Numbered from the stretch's first letter, positions 8,165-17,130 are shown. The stretch: DNA of 64,000 nt from a bacterium (GCA_035307765.1 DATGHU010000025.1:1-64000), one strand, 5' to 3'. Notes: a model not told the origin generated them from the letters alone. Numbers and translations: made by a program.

Positions 8165-8986
8165 GTGCAGGCCCGCCGCCAGGGGACGATCGCCGTCCCC
8201 GTGCGCCTTGAGGGGATCGGGCTCCACACCGGTGAGTTCCGCCGGATGACGCTGCGCCCCGCGCCTCCCGACACGGGCGTGGTGTTTCGTCGGTCCGGCG
8301 GCGAGGCGGTGCCGGCCACCCTCGCCGCGGTCAGCGGCACCTCCGGGTGCATCGCCCTCGGCGGCGAGCGCGGCGTCCAGACCGTGGAGCACCTGCTCTC
8401 CGCGGCGTGGGCGCTGGGGGTAGACAACTTGCAGGTCGACCTCGACGGCCGCGAGGTCCCGGGGTTGGACGGGAGCGCGCTGCCGATCGTGCGGGCGCTC
8501 GCCGAGGCGGGTCGGGAACCGCAGGCGGCGGCGCGGCCGATCCTCGAGATCCGCGAGCCGGTTTGGGTGGGCGCGGGCGGGGCGTGGGTGGTGGCGCTGC
8601 CCGCGCCGCAGTTCGGTGTGGCCTGCCTCGTGACGCTCGAGGCCCCGCGGTCGGAGGAGCAGGGCGCGACCTTCGACCCCGCCCGGGACCGCTACGAGGA
8701 AGTGATCGCCCCGGCGCGAACGTGGGGGTACGAAAGGGATGCGGACGCGCTGCACCGCCGCGGCCTGGCGCTCGGGGCGTCGCTCCAGAACACCCTGGTG
8801 ATCGGGGGGGATGGGTTCCTCAACCCACCGCGATTCCCCAACGAGGCGGCGCGGCACAAGGTGCTCGACCTGCTGGGAGATCTGGCGCTCGTGGGGAGCG
8901 AGATTCGAGGGTACGTGATCGCGGTGCGCGCCGGGCACGGCCTGCACGTGGCCCTGGCCAAGGCGCTCCGCGGACGGGAGGGATGA
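8165..8986 (+). CDS. lpxC: UDP-3-O-acyl-N-acetylglucosamine deacetylase LpxC
   Basis: LpxC is the zinc hydrolase that commits UDP-acyl-GlcNAc to lipid A. The GTG at 8165 gives 273 residues beginning QARRQGTIAVPVRLEGIGLH, the normal N-terminus; upstream in-frame codons overlap lpxD and do not resemble the family. Zinc ligands are visible: His 76 in TVEHLLSA, and His 231 and Asp 235 in ARHKVLDLLGDL. The catalytic-region His 258 is in RAGHGLHVAL. The protein is slightly shorter than the E. coli enzyme. Its stop overlaps the fabZ start (ATGA), so the two are translationally coupled. Confidence 0.95.
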   Translation: MQARRQGTIAVPVRLEGIGLHTGEFRRMTLRPAPPDTGVVFRRSGGEAVPATLAAVSGTSGCIALGGERGVQTVEHLLSAAWALGVDNLQVDLDGREVPGLDGSALPIVRALAEAGREPQAAARPILEIREPVWVGAGGAWVVALPAPQFGVACLVTLEAPRSEEQGATFDPARDRYEEVIAPARTWGYERDADALHRRGLALGASLQNTLVIGGDGFLNPPRFPNEAARHKVLDLLGDLALVGSEIRGYVIAVRAGHGLHVALAKALRGREG

Positions 8987-9507
8987 GCGTGGCCGACCGG
9001 CACCCGGGGCGGATGGATCTCCTGGAGATCATGAGCCACATCCCCCACCGCTACCCATTCCTGCTCGTGGATCGGATCCTGGAGATCGATCCGGGGCGGA
9101 GGATCGTGGGGCTGAAGAACGTCTCGGGCAACGAGCCGTTCTTCGACGGGCACTTTCCGGGCCTTCCGGTGATGCCGGGGGTGTTGATCGCGGAAGCGAT
9201 GGCCCAGGTCGGCGGGGTGCTCGCCTCGATGCTCCCGGGGGCGGAACACAAGCTGGCCTATTTTGCGGCGATCGAGCGGTGCCGGTTCCGGCGGCCGGTC
9301 CGGCCTGGCGACCAACTGATCATCGAGGTGATCGTGCTGCGCCTGCGGGACCGGGTGGGCAAGATGCAGGTTGCGGCCCGGGTGGATGGGGAGTTGGTCG
9401 CGGACGGCGTGTTCACCTACTGGGTGATGGATCTCCAGGACCTGAATAAGGAAGTGGTCGGCGGGCGGATCGTCGCCGCCGCGGAGACGCGGGATGGCTC
9501 GGTCTGA
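8983..9507 (+). CDS. fabZ: 3-hydroxyacyl-ACP dehydratase FabZ
   Basis: FabZ dehydrates 3-hydroxyacyl-ACP in fatty-acid elongation and competes with LpxA and LpxD for the same substrate, which explains its place here. The ATG at 8983 overlaps the lpxC stop and follows GGGAGG. The 174-residue product is a hotdog fold with the [13 protein letters not shown] opening and the active-site segment [20 protein letters not shown] (His 57, Glu 71). Its end overlaps lpxA by 14 bases. A C-terminal extension of about 20 residues beyond the usual family end carries that overlap. Confidence 0.95.
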   Translation: MSVADRHPGRMDLLEIMSHIPHRYPFLLVDRILEIDPGRRIVGLKNVSGNEPFFDGHFPGLPVMPGVLIAEAMAQVGGVLASMLPGAEHKLAYFAAIERCRFRRPVRPGDQLIIEVIVLRLRDRVGKMQVAARVDGELVADGVFTYWVMDLQDLNKEVVGGRIVAAAETRDGSV

Positions 9508-10336
9508 TCGAACCGCGTCGCGGCGGCCGGTGGCCCGCGAGCTAGCGTCCGCGGCGCCTCGGGTGGACCGGACGGCCTCGGTCGATCCGGGGGCACAGCT
9601 CGGGCCGGGGGTGGAGGTCGGGCCCCACGCGGTGATCGAGGATCATGTCACGGTCGGGGCGGGGACGTGGATCGGCCCCCACGCCGTGATCGAGGAATGG
9701 ACGACGCTGGGGGCGGACTGCCGGGTGCACCCCGGCGCCGTCCTGGGCGGTCCTCCGCAGGACCGGCACTTCGCCGGCGAGCGCAGCTACCTCCGGGTCG
9801 GCGACCGGGTGACGTTCCGCGAGCACGTCACCGTCAGCCGGGCCACGGGAGAGGGCGCGGAGACGGTGATCGGTGACGACACCCAGATGCTCGCCTACTC
9901 GCACGCCGGCCACAATTGTCAGGTCGGCCGCCAGGTGATCATCACCAACTTCACCCAGCTGTCCGGGCACGTCGTCGTCGAGGACCGCGTGGTCTTCAGC
10001 GGCATGGCCGGGGTCATCCAGTTCGCCCGGATCGGGACGCTGGCGATGGTGACGGGGCTAACGCGGATCCTGAAGGATGTGCCGCCGTACATGCTGGTCG
10101 AAGGTGACCCGCTCCGCATCGTCGCCCCCAACCGGGTCGGCCTGCAGCGCGCGGGGATCTCCCCCGAGATTCAACTGCAGCTCCGGCGCGCCCACCGACT
10201 CCTCATCCGCTCGGGGCTCGACGTCTCGCACGCCCTCGAGCGGATCGAGCGAGAACTCGGGGACTCGGAAGAGGTGCGGCATTTCGTTCACTTCATTCGC
10301 GACAGCCAAGCCCGCGGCATGGGGATCGGCCGGTGA
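9494..10336 (+). CDS. lpxA: UDP-N-acetylglucosamine O-acyltransferase LpxA
   Basis: LpxA starts lipid A synthesis by putting a hydroxyacyl chain on O-3 of UDP-GlcNAc. The 280-residue product has about 20 residues of basic leader, a hexapeptide left-handed beta-helix, and the GGPPQDRHF segment typical of LpxA. The catalytic SHAGHN segment (His 140, matching His 125 of E. coli) and a C-terminal helical bundle (from about 220) follow. The long leader may mean the true start is a later codon, but ATG 9494 is the only ATG before the conserved region. It overlaps fabZ by 14 bases and lpxI by 4. Confidence 0.95.
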   Translation: MARSDRTASRRPVARELASAAPRVDRTASVDPGAQLGPGVEVGPHAVIEDHVTVGAGTWIGPHAVIEEWTTLGADCRVHPGAVLGGPPQDRHFAGERSYLRVGDRVTFREHVTVSRATGEGAETVIGDDTQMLAYSHAGHNCQVGRQVIITNFTQLSGHVVVEDRVVFSGMAGVIQFARIGTLAMVTGLTRILKDVPPYMLVEGDPLRIVAPNRVGLQRAGISPEIQLQLRRAHRLLIRSGLDVSHALERIERELGDSEEVRHFVHFIRDSQARGMGIGR

Positions 10337-11151
10337 GCGGCACCGACGCGCCGGTTGGGTTGATCGCCGGCCGGGGCGCGCTTCCGATCGAGGTGGCGCG
10401 GGAAGCCCGCCGGCAGGGGCGGCAGGTGATCTGCGTGGACGTCTTCGACGGTGACCCAGGCCTGCCGGCGGCCGCCGACGCCTACTACGCGGTCGCCCTG
10501 GGAAACGTGGGGGGGATCCTCGAGGCGTTCCGCCGCCACGGGGTGCGGGAGGTGCTGCTGGCCGGGAAGGTCGACAAGTTGCCCGCGGTCAGGCGCGCCC
10601 AGCTCGACGCCGAGGGCGCCCGGTTCGCGGGGACGGTGCGGGATCACCGCGACACCAGCATCATGAACGCCTTTCTCGCCCTGCTGGAGCGGTCCGGCTT
10701 TGAGATCGGGAACCAGACCCGATACTTGGCGGATTGTCTCCCCTCCCCGGGGGTCCTCGGCCAGCGTCCGCCGTCCGACGCCGAGGCCCGCGATCTCCGG
10801 GTCGGCTTCGCCATCGCCGCCCGCGTCGCCGCCCTCGATATCGGCCAGTCGGTCGCCGTCCGCAACGGGACGGTGGTGGCGGTCGAGGCGGCCGAGGGGA
10901 CGGACGAGATGATTCGGCGCGCCGGCGCGCTGACCCCCGGCATCGTGGTGGCCAAGGTCAGCCGGCCCCAGCAGGATCCGCGCTACGACCTCCCCGTCGT
11001 CGGCCCCGAGACCGTGGCGGCGCTCGCCGAGGCCCGTGGGACGGCGCTGGGGGTCGAGGCCGGGCGGACCATTCTCCTCGATCGCGACCGAATCATCGCC
11101 GCCGCGTCGGCGGCCGGCATCGCGGTCGTCGCCGCCCCGGCGGAGCCGTAG
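10333..11151 (+). CDS. lpxI: UDP-2,3-diacylglucosamine pyrophosphatase LpxI
   Basis: LpxI (DUF1009) hydrolyses UDP-2,3-diacylglucosamine to lipid X, the step done by LpxH in E. coli. The GTG at 10333 overlaps the lpxA stop. The 272 residues show the N-terminal Rossmann-like domain (PVGLIAGRGALPIEVAREA) and the LLAGKVDK segment. The C-terminal domain carries QSVAVRNGTVVAVEAAEGTD and the GIVVAKVSRPQQDPRYDLP motif typical of LpxI. The position between lpxA and lpxB is as in many LpxI-using bacteria. LpxH is not seen in this window. Confidence 0.94.
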   Translation: MSGTDAPVGLIAGRGALPIEVAREARRQGRQVICVDVFDGDPGLPAAADAYYAVALGNVGGILEAFRRHGVREVLLAGKVDKLPAVRRAQLDAEGARFAGTVRDHRDTSIMNAFLALLERSGFEIGNQTRYLADCLPSPGVLGQRPPSDAEARDLRVGFAIAARVAALDIGQSVAVRNGTVVAVEAAEGTDEMIRRAGALTPGIVVAKVSRPQQDPRYDLPVVGPETVAALAEARGTALGVEAGRTILLDRDRIIAAASAAGIAVVAAPAEP

Positions 11152-11262
11152 CGATGTGGCGGGTATGGAGCCGCGCCATTTCCGGCGTCTGAGACGCGCG
11201 ACCGACATCCCGCCTCAACCTTCGCCAAGGAGCTGCGCATCTCTCGCCCCACGCCTCAGGTC

Positions 11263-12414
11263 TTGATCGTGGCGGGCGAGGTGTCCGGCGATCACCAGGG
11301 CGCCCTGCTCACCGCGGCGCTCCGGCGTCAGCGGCCGGCGCTCGCGATCTCGGGGGTGGGGGGCGCCGAGATGCGCGCCGCCGGCGTGGACGTGCTGGTG
11401 GAGAGCCTGCGCTGGGGTGTGATCGGGTACCTCGAGGCCTACGCCCGCCTGCCGATCTTCGCCGCGCGGTTCTGGCGGCTGGTGCGGCTGATCGAGCGGG
11501 GCCGGCCGGATCTGCTGATCCTGGTGGACTTCCCGGGAATCAACCGCGAGCTGGTTCGCCACTTCTCCGGACGGATGCCGATGGTGTACTACTTCCCGCC
11601 CCAGACCTACGGCCGGCGGGGCCGGTCGGCGGAGCGGATGGCCAGGGCCGCGGTGCGGCTGCTGGCGGTGTTCCCCTTCGAGGCGGAGGCGTATCGGCGC
11701 GCCGGCGCCGATGTCGTCTGCGTCGGGCATCCCGCCGTGGACGAGGCGGCGCAAGCTGCCGCTTCTTCCCCCGCGCTCCGTGCGGAGTGGGGCCTGGGGG
11801 CGGAGCCGCTCGTCGGCCTCCTCCCCGGCAGCCGCGCGCAGGAGATCCGCGGATACCTTCCTCCGATGCTGGACGCCGCCCGCGGGTTGCGGGCGAGCCT
11901 GCCGGTCCGGTTCGTTCTCCCGATCGCCTCCCCGTTCCTCGAGCCGGCGATCCGGAGGCTGGTAGAGCGGGCGGGAGTGCCGGTCCGCCTGGTGGGGGGG
12001 CGCGCGCTCGACGCGATGCGGGTCTCGGACACGATCGTGGTCGCGGCCGGGACCGCTGCGGTGGAGGCGGCCTGCGTCGGGACTCCGATGGTCGCCGTCG
12101 GGCGTGTCTCGCCGCTCACCTACTGGATCGCCCGGCGGTGGGTCTTGACGCCGGAGTTCGACCGGCTGGGGTTTGCGGTCCCCAACGCGGTGATGGATCG
12201 CCGGATCATCCCGGAACTCGGTCAGCATGACGTCACCGGGCCGCGGATCCACGTTGAGGTGGAGCGCCTGCTCGCGGATGCGGCGTCGCGTGAGCGGATG
12301 CGCCACGACTTGGCGGAGGTGCGGCGTCGCCTCGGGCCCCCGGGGGTGCTTGACCGCGCCGCCCGAGAAGCGCTGCGCGTGCTGGACAGCCCCGGGCCGG
12401 GCACGCTACGATAG
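11263..12414 (+). CDS. lpxB: Lipid A disaccharide synthase LpxB
   Basis: LpxB is a GT-B (family GT19) glycosyltransferase that joins UDP-diacylglucosamine and lipid X. From TTG 11263 there are 383 residues beginning IVAGEVSGDHQGA, the family signature. The middle has the DFPGINRELVRHF and PQTYGRRGR segments, and the C-terminal donor domain has LLPGSRAQEIRGYLP and ATAGTAAVEAACVGTPM-like motifs. Homologues usually have a few residues before IVAGE, and the frame is open upstream to before 11180, so the true start could be a rarer codon upstream. The 111-base gap after lpxI would then shrink. Confidence 0.93.
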   Translation: MIVAGEVSGDHQGALLTAALRRQRPALAISGVGGAEMRAAGVDVLVESLRWGVIGYLEAYARLPIFAARFWRLVRLIERGRPDLLILVDFPGINRELVRHFSGRMPMVYYFPPQTYGRRGRSAERMARAAVRLLAVFPFEAEAYRRAGADVVCVGHPAVDEAAQAAASSPALRAEWGLGAEPLVGLLPGSRAQEIRGYLPPMLDAARGLRASLPVRFVLPIASPFLEPAIRRLVERAGVPVRLVGGRALDAMRVSDTIVVAAGTAAVEAACVGTPMVAVGRVSPLTYWIARRWVLTPEFDRLGFAVPNAVMDRRIIPELGQHDVTGPRIHVEVERLLADAASRERMRHDLAEVRRRLGPPGVLDRAAREALRVLDSPGPGTLR

Positions 12415-12418
12415 GATC

Positions 12419-13066
12419 GTGAACACGGCGCACACCCTCTGGTCCGCCGCCCTCCGCGCGCTTCTCTGGGCGATTCCCATTGCCCTGATGGGGGTGTTGG
12501 TGTGGACGCTTCCGCCGCCACGTCGGGCGGCGCCGGCGCCGCCGGCCCCCGCCGTGTCGGCCCCCGCCGTGTCGGTCCCCGCCCCGCGGTCGGGCACGAC
12601 CGGTGGGATCTCCCAGGCTCCGTCATCTCCTTCGCCTGCCCCACGTCCCTACGCGCAGATTCGCCAGGGCGATCTGGTGGGGACCGACGAGGCCGGACAT
12701 CAACGGTGGCGGGTGGTCGCGGACGACGTGACGGTCGTGCAGGACAAGCAGATGGTGCTCCTGCGGCACGTGCGGGCGACGTTCTACCAGCAGGACGGTA
12801 CCATCGCCGTGACCGGGCAGGCGGGCCGGTACAATACCCAAACCCGGGAGATTGAGATCACCGGCAACGTCCACGGCGAGAGCAGCAACGGCCGCCAGCT
12901 CTTCGCCGACCGCCTGCACTGGGCGCCCACCTCCGAGACGATCACCGGGTCCGGCCACATCCGGCTCGTGGAAGACCGCGTCGTGATGTACGCGGATCGC
13001 ATGGTCAGCAACGTGACACTGGGCCAGACTCAGTTCTTCGGCCACGTGCACGCCGCCGATCGGTAA
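12419..13066 (+). CDS. lptC: LPS export protein LptC
   Basis: LptC is the membrane-anchored periplasmic part of the LPS transporter, receiving LPS from LptBFG and passing it to LptA. GTG 12419 starts four bases after the lpxB stop and gives 215 residues: one transmembrane helix (about 13-29), a Pro/Ala linker, and a beta-jellyroll domain from about 75 with QMVLLRHVRATFYQQDG and GNVHGESSNGRQLFADRLHW. That domain is the OstA/LptC-type repeat. Similarity outside the repeat pattern is low, as is usual for LptC. The neighbours lptA and lptB settle the assignment. Confidence 0.88.
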   Translation: MNTAHTLWSAALRALLWAIPIALMGVLVWTLPPPRRAAPAPPAPAVSAPAVSVPAPRSGTTGGISQAPSSPSPAPRPYAQIRQGDLVGTDEAGHQRWRVVADDVTVVQDKQMVLLRHVRATFYQQDGTIAVTGQAGRYNTQTREIEITGNVHGESSNGRQLFADRLHWAPTSETITGSGHIRLVEDRVVMYADRMVSNVTLGQTQFFGHVHAADR

Positions 13067-13075
13067 GCAGGCGAG

Positions 13076-13957
13076 ATGCGGAACCCGCCACTTGCCACGA
13101 CGATCCTGACGGTGCTCGCGCTGGGGACCTTGGCGGGCGCACCGCGCCCGGTCGCCGCCGCTCCCACGCCGGCCGTGTCCCCGATCCAGGTCAGCGGAGC
13201 CACCCGGGCCGAGTACGATGATGCGGCGCAGGAGTGGGTCTTTCGCGGTCCGCAGGTGGTGGTCGTCCGGGGGACGCTTCGGATCGCCGCCCCGCTGATC
13301 CGCTACAACGCCGCGGCGCACCTCCTCGAGGTGGCGGCGCGGGGCACGGTGACGACACCGACGCTCGAGGTCGCTGCGGACCGGATGACCGCGTCCCTCG
13401 CCACCCGGCACGTCACGGCCGTGGGGAGCGTCGCCGGCCGGTTCGAGGACGGGTCGGCCGCCGCGGCGCCGGGGGGGGCCGACTGGACCACGTTCTCCGC
13501 GGACGCGGTCGAGCTCGACGACCGCCCGGAGGCGCGCCAGTTCGTCGCGACGGGGCACGTCGTCGTGGTCCGGCGAGACCAGGAGCTCCGAGGCGATCGG
13601 GTGGCCTACAACCGGATCGCCGAGCAGGGGGCGATCGACGGGCACGCGGAGGTGATCCGGGGCACGAGCCGGTTGCTCGCCGATCACGTGCGCACGGATC
13701 AGGGCCGCGGGACCGCTCAGGCGGACGACCACGTGGTGCTGGAGCAGGAGGGGATGCGCGGGGTGGCCGATCACGCCACCTACGCCCGGGATACCCAGAC
13801 CGCCGTCCTCCTCGGCCACGTCACCGTGACCCGGGGCCGCGACGTCCTCACGGCGGATCGGGCGACGGTGCGCCTCGATCAACACACCGCGCTCGCCGAG
13901 GGCGATCCGGCGAGGATCGTGGTCAACGCCGCGACTCCCGAGGCACCGACTCCTTGA
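13076..13957 (+). CDS. lptA: LPS transport periplasmic protein LptA (OstA-like)
   Basis: The 293-residue product has a signal peptide (about 1-29, AAA cleavage region), then repeated OstA beta-jellyroll units such as DRMTASLATRHVTAVGSVAG and DRVAYNRIAEQGAIDGHAEV. LptA polymerises into the periplasmic bridge that carries LPS from LptC to LptD. It is longer than the E. coli protein (about 185 residues), which suggests extra repeat turns per protomer. It starts nine bases after lptC and overlaps lptB. No LptD gene is seen in the window. Confidence 0.88.
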   Translation: MRNPPLATTILTVLALGTLAGAPRPVAAAPTPAVSPIQVSGATRAEYDDAAQEWVFRGPQVVVVRGTLRIAAPLIRYNAAAHLLEVAARGTVTTPTLEVAADRMTASLATRHVTAVGSVAGRFEDGSAAAAPGGADWTTFSADAVELDDRPEARQFVATGHVVVVRRDQELRGDRVAYNRIAEQGAIDGHAEVIRGTSRLLADHVRTDQGRGTAQADDHVVLEQEGMRGVADHATYARDTQTAVLLGHVTVTRGRDVLTADRATVRLDQHTALAEGDPARIVVNAATPEAPTP

Positions 13958-14706
13958 CCCGGGTCGTGCGGATCGCGCCTCCGCGCGGAGTGCTGCGCGC
14001 CCAAGGGCTGGTCAAGCAGTACGGGGCGCGGAAGGTCGTGAACGAGGTCTCGGTCGAGGTGGGCGCCCGGGAGATCGTCGGCCTCCTCGGCCACAACGGC
14101 GCCGGGAAGACGACGACGTTCTACATGATCGTGGGGTTGGTGCGGCCGGACGCCGGCGATGTGTGGATCGGCAGCCGCCGCGTAACCGAAGCCCCGGTGG
14201 ACGTGCGCGTCCACGCCGGGTTGGGCTATCTCGCCCAGGAGGCCTCGGTCTTTCGCCGGCTCACCGTGGAGGAGAACATCCTGCTCGTGCTCGAGCGTGC
14301 CAAGCTCCCGCCCGAGGTCCGGCAGCAGCGGACGGACCGGCTGCTCGAGGAGTTTAAACTCACCGCGGTGCGGCGCCAGCCCGCCTGGACGCTGTCGGGG
14401 GGCGAGCGGCGGCGCGTGGAGATCGCCCGGGCCCTCGCGCTGGAGCCGGCCTTTCTGCTACTCGACGAGCCCTTCACCGGGATCGACCCGCGGTCGGTGC
14501 AGGAGCTGCAGCAGACGGTCCGCTACCTGAGGGAGCGCGGCCTGGGGGTGGTGATCACCGACCACAACGTCAGGGACACGCTGGCGATCACCGATCGGGT
14601 GGAGATCATCCACGAGGGGCGCATCCTCCTCAGCGGCAAGCCGCGGGAATTGCTGGCGAACCCGGAGGCGCGCCGCCTCTATCTGGGCGAGGGGTTCCGG
14701 CTGTGA
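13954..14706 (+). CDS. lptB: LPS export ABC transporter ATPase LptB
   Basis: A cytoplasmic ATPase that powers LPS extraction with LptF/G. TTG 13954 overlaps the lptA stop (TTGA) and gives 250 residues; GTG 13966 is an alternative start. Walker A is GHNGAGKTTT, the Q-loop region is LGYLAQEASVFRRLTVEEN, the signature is LSGGERRRVEIARAL, and Walker B is FLLLDEPFTGIDP; the H-loop is ITDHNVRDTL. These sequences are those of LptB rather than of general transporters. Its end overlaps the permease gene by four bases. Confidence 0.96.
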   Translation: MTRVVRIAPPRGVLRAQGLVKQYGARKVVNEVSVEVGAREIVGLLGHNGAGKTTTFYMIVGLVRPDAGDVWIGSRRVTEAPVDVRVHAGLGYLAQEASVFRRLTVEENILLVLERAKLPPEVRQQRTDRLLEEFKLTAVRRQPAWTLSGGERRRVEIARALALEPAFLLLDEPFTGIDPRSVQELQQTVRYLRERGLGVVITDHNVRDTLAITDRVEIIHEGRILLSGKPRELLANPEARRLYLGEGFRL

Positions 14707-15827
14707 CGCTGGCCTGGGCGGAGCGTCGTCGCGGGCTTCCGCTCCCCACGCTGTCCCTCCTCGACCGCCTCTTGGCGACGGAGATCGGGCTGTCTTTTGG
14801 GTTCGGGTTGGCGTTCTTCACGACGCTTCTGGTGATGAATCACATCTTCTACCTGGCCCGCCTGGCGATCAATCAGGGGCTGCCGTTTGGGACGGCGCTG
14901 GAGCTGTTCGCCTACAAGGTGCCGTACCTGGTGGCCTTCAGCGCCCCGATGGGGGTGCTGCTCGCCACGGTGCTGGGGATCGGGCGGCTGACCGACAACC
15001 ACGAGATCGCGGCGCTGCGGGTGTGCGGGACCAGCCTGTACCGCATCGCCGCCACCGTCGTCGCGTTGGGCTGCGTCGCCGCCGCCGGCAACTTCGTGTT
15101 CTCCGAGGGGGTCGTCAGCGTCGCCAACGATCGATACCGAAAGGTCCTCAACGACTTCACCTCCAAGGCGCCCGACCTGCAGCCCGTCCCGAACATCTTC
15201 TTCCAGGGCCCCAGCCCCGAGGGCGACGCGCTCTACCACGCGCAGCGCTACAACCCCGGGACGCAGACGCTGGAGGGGGTGACCGTCGTCTACATCAAGA
15301 AAGATCAGGCCCTCCGCATCATCCGGGCCCGCACCGCGAGCTACCGTCAGGGCGGGTCCTGGACGTTCCACGACGGGACGATCTTCGTGTTCGGGGAGGA
15401 CGTGGTGACGACGAAGTTCGGGGCGATGGACCTCAACGTGCCCCGGTCCCCGCAGGACCTCACCCTTCCCCCCAAGGATCCGGCGGACATGAGCCTGCGG
15501 GAGCTGTCGGCGCAGGCCGCGGCGTCGCGGCGCCGCGGCGGGGACCCCCGGGCGCTCGTCACCGAGTTCCAGAATCGGCTGGCCGGGATCGCCAGCAGCA
15601 TCGTGTTCGCGCTCGTGGCCCTCCCCCTCAGCCTCCGGCCCCACCGCTCCGGCCCCAGCATCGGCATGGGGCTGAGCATCCTCGTCCTGTTTGCCTACTA
15701 CGCCGTCGCCATTCCCGCCCAGCTCGCCTCCGAAGGGCGGGTGCTCGCCCCCGCGCTCGGCGCGTGGCTCCCCAACGCGATGGTGGGGATCCTGGGCGCG
15801 GTGCTGCTCATTCGGGCGGCCCGATGA
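14703..15827 (+). CDS. LPS export permease, LptF/LptG (YjgP/YjgQ) family
   Basis: A 374-residue inner-membrane protein with the family layout. N-terminal helices (about 25-125, including NHIFYLARLAINQG and FSAPMGVLLATVLGIGRL) come first, then a periplasmic beta-jellyroll domain (about 130-280) and C-terminal helices (about 295-374). GTG 14703 overlaps the lptB stop. E. coli uses an LptF-LptG heterodimer; only one such gene is present here, so it either homodimerises or its partner is elsewhere. I cannot tell LptF from LptG, so no symbol is given. Confidence 0.92.
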   Translation: MTLAWAERRRGLPLPTLSLLDRLLATEIGLSFGFGLAFFTTLLVMNHIFYLARLAINQGLPFGTALELFAYKVPYLVAFSAPMGVLLATVLGIGRLTDNHEIAALRVCGTSLYRIAATVVALGCVAAAGNFVFSEGVVSVANDRYRKVLNDFTSKAPDLQPVPNIFFQGPSPEGDALYHAQRYNPGTQTLEGVTVVYIKKDQALRIIRARTASYRQGGSWTFHDGTIFVFGEDVVTTKFGAMDLNVPRSPQDLTLPPKDPADMSLRELSAQAAASRRRGGDPRALVTEFQNRLAGIASSIVFALVALPLSLRPHRSGPSIGMGLSILVLFAYYAVAIPAQLASEGRVLAPALGAWLPNAMVGILGAVLLIRAAR

Positions 15828-16723
15828 ACGCGGCGGTCATCCTCATCCCCACGCTCATCCTGGTGAGCGGGCTGGTCGCGTTCGTCGGCAACCAGGTCGG
15901 GCGCAGCATCGGGCGCCGGCGGCTGGTGGCGTTGGGGCTCCGCCCGCGCTACACCGCGCAGCTGATCACGGTCATCACCGGGATGCTCATCACCGTCGTC
16001 ACCCTCGCGGTCGTGCTCCTGGTGAGCAACGACGCCCGGCAGGCGCTGTTTCACCTGCAGGAGATCCGCCAGCAGATCGCGCAGCAGGAGGGGCAGCTGC
16101 GGGCGCTCCAGGTGCGGGACATCGTCTACCTGCACGACCAGGAGATCCTCCGCACCGTGATCGACGGAGGCGAGGATCCCACCGTCGTCCACAACCGAGT
16201 GCAGGCGTTCTTCGATCTGGGGACCCAGGCCGCGCGGCAGCGGGGGGCGGCGCCGGATGTGACGGGGGCGGTCGTGCAGATGTCCCCACCGGGACTGACC
16301 GCCAACGACGTCGCCCAGGACGTCGTGGAGCGTCATCAGCCGATGGTCGTGCGGATGATCGCCACCCAAAACTCCGTCCGGGGGGAGCCGGTGCAGGCGA
16401 CCGTCATCGGGTTCCCCAACACGCTGGTGTTCAGGGGCAACGAGACGATCGCCACCAAGCGGCTCGATGGCGGGGCGTCTCGCCAGCAGATCGAGTCCGG
16501 GCTGCTGGAGCTCTCCGCGCAGGTCGCCACCACCGCAAAGCAGCGGGGCGTCATCTCGCCGCCGTTCGCGCTGGCCACCAGCCCCCCCGACATCCGCCTG
16601 GATCCGGCGGTGCTGCTCACGACGCTCGACCGCGTGCAGGCCCGCCGAGCCCCGGTGGACGTCAGTGTGGTCACGCTCGCCGACACCTATACGATCGGTC
16701 CGGTCACGCTGACGTTTCGGTGA
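15824..16723 (+). CDS. DUF3084 membrane protein
   Basis: A 299-residue protein overlapping the permease gene by ATGA. The N-terminus has two membrane helices (about 4-22 and 44-67) around the conserved NQVGRSIGRRRLVALGLRPR loop. A coiled-coil stretch rich in Gln follows (about 75-100), then a cytosolic or periplasmic alpha/beta domain. This is the DUF3084 pattern seen in cyanobacteria and in outer-membrane clusters of diderm Firmicutes. The function is not established. Its tight coupling to lptF/G and to the RuvC-like gene suggests a link to envelope biogenesis, which is inference. Confidence 0.85.
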   Translation: MNAAVILIPTLILVSGLVAFVGNQVGRSIGRRRLVALGLRPRYTAQLITVITGMLITVVTLAVVLLVSNDARQALFHLQEIRQQIAQQEGQLRALQVRDIVYLHDQEILRTVIDGGEDPTVVHNRVQAFFDLGTQAARQRGAAPDVTGAVVQMSPPGLTANDVAQDVVERHQPMVVRMIATQNSVRGEPVQATVIGFPNTLVFRGNETIATKRLDGGASRQQIESGLLELSAQVATTAKQRGVISPPFALATSPPDIRLDPAVLLTTLDRVQARRAPVDVSVVTLADTYTIGPVTLTFR

Positions 16724-17130
16724 AGGTGCTGGCGGTCGACCCCGGCCGCGGGAAGAGCGGGGTGGCGGTCTGCGGCCCGGATGGGGTGGTTGCGAGACGG
16801 GTGGTTCCCCTCGCCGACCTGGTCGACCTGGTAAGGCGTTGGGTAGCGGCGTACCAGGTCGACGTCGTGCTTATCGGAGATCAAACTGGATACAAACAAG
16901 TGTTCGATATGTTGGCGGGCCTTTCGGTCCCCGTGAGGTCTGCGGCGGAGCGGGGGAGCACGCTCCTGGCCAGGAGGCGGTATTTCCAGGACCATCCCCC
17001 ACGGGGATGGCGGCGTTTCATCCCTCTGGGCCTTCAGCTTCCACCGGAGCCCTACGACGACTACGCTGCGGTGGTCCTGGCGGAAGGCTATCTTCGAAAA
17101 GGCTTGACACTTCCCGGAAAAGACGGGTAA
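16720..17130 (+). CDS. RuvC/YqgF-like RNase H-fold protein
   Basis: GTG 16720 overlaps the DUF3084 stop; the product has 136 residues. It starts with the RNase H-fold strand VKVLAVDPGRGKSGVAVC (first acidic residue), has a second strand ending VDVVLIGDQT, and ends with EPYDDYAAVVLAEGYL, placing acids where RuvC/YqgF nucleases hold metal. It is shorter than RuvC and does not look like canonical RuvX (YqgF). A resolvase-like or RNA-processing nuclease activity is possible, but the substrate is unknown. It is the last gene of the outer-membrane cluster; a strong promoter for the next gene overlaps its stop codon. Confidence 0.82.
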   Translation: MKVLAVDPGRGKSGVAVCGPDGVVARRVVPLADLVDLVRRWVAAYQVDVVLIGDQTGYKQVFDMLAGLSVPVRSAAERGSTLLARRRYFQDHPPRGWRRFIPLGLQLPPEPYDDYAAVVLAEGYLRKGLTLPGKDG

